Translations under genes and position numbers: made by a program
Assembly: GCA_937925525.1 (NCBI GenBank)
Contig: CALALS010000292.1
Coordinates: forward strand, 1 to 7,313
DNA: 7,313 nt
Direction of reading: 5' to 3'
Origin: an uncultured Flavobacteriales bacterium
GTDB taxonomy: Bacteria; Bacteroidota; Bacteroidia; Flavobacteriales_E; Vicingaceae
In this document: piece by piece, positions 6,701-7,313 of the stretch
Layout of the letters: every line of letters begins with the position of its first letter
Position numbering within the stretch: position 1 is the first letter of the stretch
The notes under the pieces: model-generated
What the model saw: only the letters and a program-made list of their open reading frames with translations
Databases searched by the model: none
What the model was told of the DNA's origin: nothing

Positions 6701-7313
6701 TCACAATTTCCATTACATGTTGCATGATTAATATTAATACTGACACTTAAAGGATTAGCCGGATTGAGGGTAATTGAATCTGTTTCAGAACAGCCGGTGT
6801 TGTCAGTAATTACAACAACATAAGTTCCCGGACAAAGACCATTTATAGATGGTGTAGTTTGACCTCCCGGACTCCATAAATAAGTATATCCTACTCCTGA
6901 GCCACCTGAAGGATTAGCAGTAGCGGTTCCATCACAAACACCAACACAACTTGGATCAGTCTTAGTTAAATTACCTTGAATTTGAGATGGCTCATTTACT
7001 GTAACGGTATCAACAGTTATACAACCACTTACATCTTGAACAACCACTGAATATGTTCCTCCACATAATGCGCTTGCTGTATCATTAGTTTGAAGAAGCG
7101 GATCATTCCACTGATAGTTGAAAGGAGAGTTTCCTGCAGCAGACACATAAGCCAAACCATCACAACTTCCATAGCAAGAAACACTATCGGCACCCATAGT
7201 TAAAGTTGGTCCGTTAACATTACTAATTAATGTGATGAATGTTTGATTACATCCTAAGTTATCTGTAATTGTAACCGAATAAGAACCCGGACAAAGATTG
7301 GATATTGTATCAT
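3739..7313 (-). CDS. Large SprB-like repeat surface protein with T9SS type B sorting domain, 5' end outside window
   Basis: Very large exported surface protein, probably an adhesin. The frame stays open from 7197 to the right edge and continues the repeat pattern, so the ATG at 7197 is internal and at least 1190 residues are present. Residue numbers here count from that Met. Twelve SprB-like repeats of 73-77 residues (1-907) follow a partial one (7198-7313). Their shared pattern is C-x3-CDG, then GG-x2-PY-x-Y-x-W, then LCAGTY and VTDANGC. Two Ig/PKD-like domains come next (about 908-987 and 988-1064; the second has ADAGPDT, YLWSP and ITYYLTV). The C-terminal domain (1066-1152) has FPDGISPNGDGKNDTW, EIYNRWGEMLY, WDGTFKGKPLPVGTYYY and a final TGPITIMR; this is the gliding-motility/CHU_C type B signal for T9SS export. 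The stop overlaps the PorP/SprF start. By analogy with SprB it would act on the outer surface in adhesion or gliding. The signal peptide and true start lie outside the window. Confidence 0.93.
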   Translation of the reverse strand, partial: DTISNLCPGSYSVTITDNLGCNQTFITLISNVNGPTLTMGADSVSCYGSCDGLAYVSAAGNSPFNYQWNDPLLQTNDTASALCGGTYSVVVQDVSGCITVDTVTVNEPSQIQGNLTKTDPSCVGVCDGTATANPSGGSGVGYTYLWSPGGQTTPSINGLCPGTYVVVITDNTGCSETDSITLNPANPLSVSININHATCNGNCDGNAQAIVSGGTPPYSYSWNPSGQTGPLAINLCAGNYTLTVTDQAGCTQNINFNINEPTLLSTTSNVTNESCPNSCDGQITTNPSGGTAPYSYMWSNGGTTQTISNLCAGTYSVIVVDSNGCVAYDTLTVTPATQILDNTVVTNATCGLCDGTATANPSGGSGNYSYLWMPGSQATQTAVGLCAGVYTLYITDNVSLCLDSFTIIVNNANGPLDSIAKIDESCVGTCNGQAMVYASGGTPPYTYLWTPGNQTNDTITGLCAGTYIVQITDANNCSTFDTVTIVSSPLNVAILGSVDVLCNGDCNGNATALASGGTSPYSYSWSPVGQLTQTAINLCAGNYTVTATDANNCSGSSTVVINEPAVLVANPSVLGNATCFGSCNGSATANPTGGTAPYSYLWSNSSTAQNITNLCAGTYTVTVTDANGCTSIDSVTITEASQILANPVTTNPNCGICDGVITLAPSGGTGPYTYLWSPGGQTTQTISSLCAGVYSVTITDANGCTANFTFGLSNNNGPVATTTAQDASCFGTCNGSISVNITSGNPPYTYLWDDPNAQTTATATGLCAGIYNVIIRDVNNCITVLTDTVNEPTQIQSNISATNILCANDCNGTALVNANGGTPVYTYLWSPGGQTTPSISNLCAGTYIVTITDANGCSVVDSISVNAPNPLLIDSVSVIDVSCSGACDGVGNVFFTGGVGPFSYNWTPSGQSTQLAGGLCFGSNTVTVTDANGCTASLTFNVGAQDTVIADAGNDTTLCFGEVAMLNGFVQGQTSFEWFELPSNTSLGSSLSVNLGALPAGTHCYVLYATNTVCDDYDTICITVNPAVNADAGPDTKVIKGNSVQLSGSGGNSYLWSPPTWLTDSTIANPTSTPDSTITYYLTVISPDGCVGYDSVTIEVIPQIKFPDGISPNGDGKNDTWVISFIEQYPNAVVEIYNRWGEMLYRSEDYKNDWDGTFKGKPLPVGTYYYIIEPNEEGVKPFTGPITIMR
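3742..4002 (-). other. Type IX secretion type B C-terminal sorting domain (coding part)
   Basis: Last 87 codons of the surface protein. The order of motifs is the recognised type B one: ISPNGDGKNDTW (a SPNGDG-type opening), VVEIYNRWGEML, NDWDGTFKG, LPVGTYYYII, and a short terminal strand GPITIMR. Type B domains differ from the commoner type A (Por secretion tail) and are associated with PorP/SprF partners, consistent with the next gene. Confidence 0.9.
4477..7313 (-). repeat. Tandem SprB-like coding repeats, 12 complete units plus one partial
   Basis: Unit boundaries on the minus strand, numbered from the protein's N-terminal side: partial unit 0 7313-7198; unit 1 7197-6976; 2 6975-6745; 3 6744-6520; 4 6519-6292; 5 6291-6064; 6 6063-5839; 7 5838-5608; 8 5607-5380; 9 5379-5155; 10 5154-4924; 11 4923-4696; 12 4695-4477. 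Unit length is 219-231 bp. The protein pattern is well kept while the DNA is visibly diverged, mostly by synonymous changes. Short blocks such as gcatctgtaa/gcatcagtaa (encoding the VTDAN segment) recur with one-base variation. Ends of units often read NEPxxx, and units 0, 5 and 9 end in NxNGP. Boundaries are by eye and could shift by a few codons. Confidence 0.9.

Noticed and set aside
7195..7197. ATG at 7197 as the start of the large surface protein
   Set aside because: The same frame continues upstream without a stop to the window edge and encodes the end of another repeat (LCPGSYSVTITDNLGC then NVNGP). There is no signal peptide at this Met, so it is internal.
4477..7313. Regular repeats as a CRISPR array or non-coding satellite
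   Set aside because: The period is about 228 bp in a continuous open frame, with substitutions largely synonymous and a clear protein pattern; there are no identical short repeats with unique spacers.

Overview
The window looks like a chromosomal piece of a Bacteroidota (Flavobacteriia/Sphingobacteriia-like) genome. It is AT-rich. The tRNA gene has a Bacteroidota-type -7 box (TACATTTG). Most genes lack Shine-Dalgarno sequences. The gene content is typical of that phylum: a type IX secretion (T9SS) substrate with a type B (gliding-motility, CHU_C-like) C-terminal domain, a PorP/SprF family protein and a DUF5777-type outer-membrane barrel. No mobile element, CRISPR array or integration signature is visible.

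Left part, plus strand: the 3' end of an Fe/Mn superoxide dismutase gene (2-298) is closed by a strong hairpin terminator (317-347). A small secreted or membrane TM2-domain protein (351-734) starts only three bases after that terminator's T-run. Next come a tRNA-Ala(GGC) gene with its own -7 promoter box (750-757), encoded CCA end (772-848) and terminator (848-876). A translationally linked pair follows: a two-heme (CxxCH) c-type cytochrome (906-1937) and an outer-membrane beta-barrel protein of the DUF5777 type. The barrel gene starts at 1945, or at 1927 overlapping the cytochrome gene.

Right part, minus strand: the barrel gene meets a convergent operon with one base between stop codons. Reading right to left, that operon holds a very large cell-surface protein that enters from beyond the right edge (at least 1190 residues visible). 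It has twelve complete SprB-like repeats plus part of a thirteenth, two Ig/PKD-like domains and a C-terminal T9SS type B sorting domain. Its stop codon overlaps the start of a PorP/SprF gene (2816-3739) as TAATG. In characterised Bacteroidota, SprF-type partners are needed for secretion or surface attachment of SprB-type adhesins, so the two genes form a substrate-helper unit.

Points most worth a second look: (i) the cytochrome's first heme domain lacks an obvious Met ligand but carries a C-x6-G-x2-L-x4-EM motif resembling the Cys-ligand region of thiosulfate dehydrogenase TsdA; (ii) the cytochrome is coupled to an outer-membrane barrel; (iii) the adhesin repeats show a higher-order order of domain types, suggesting that blocks of several domains were duplicated.
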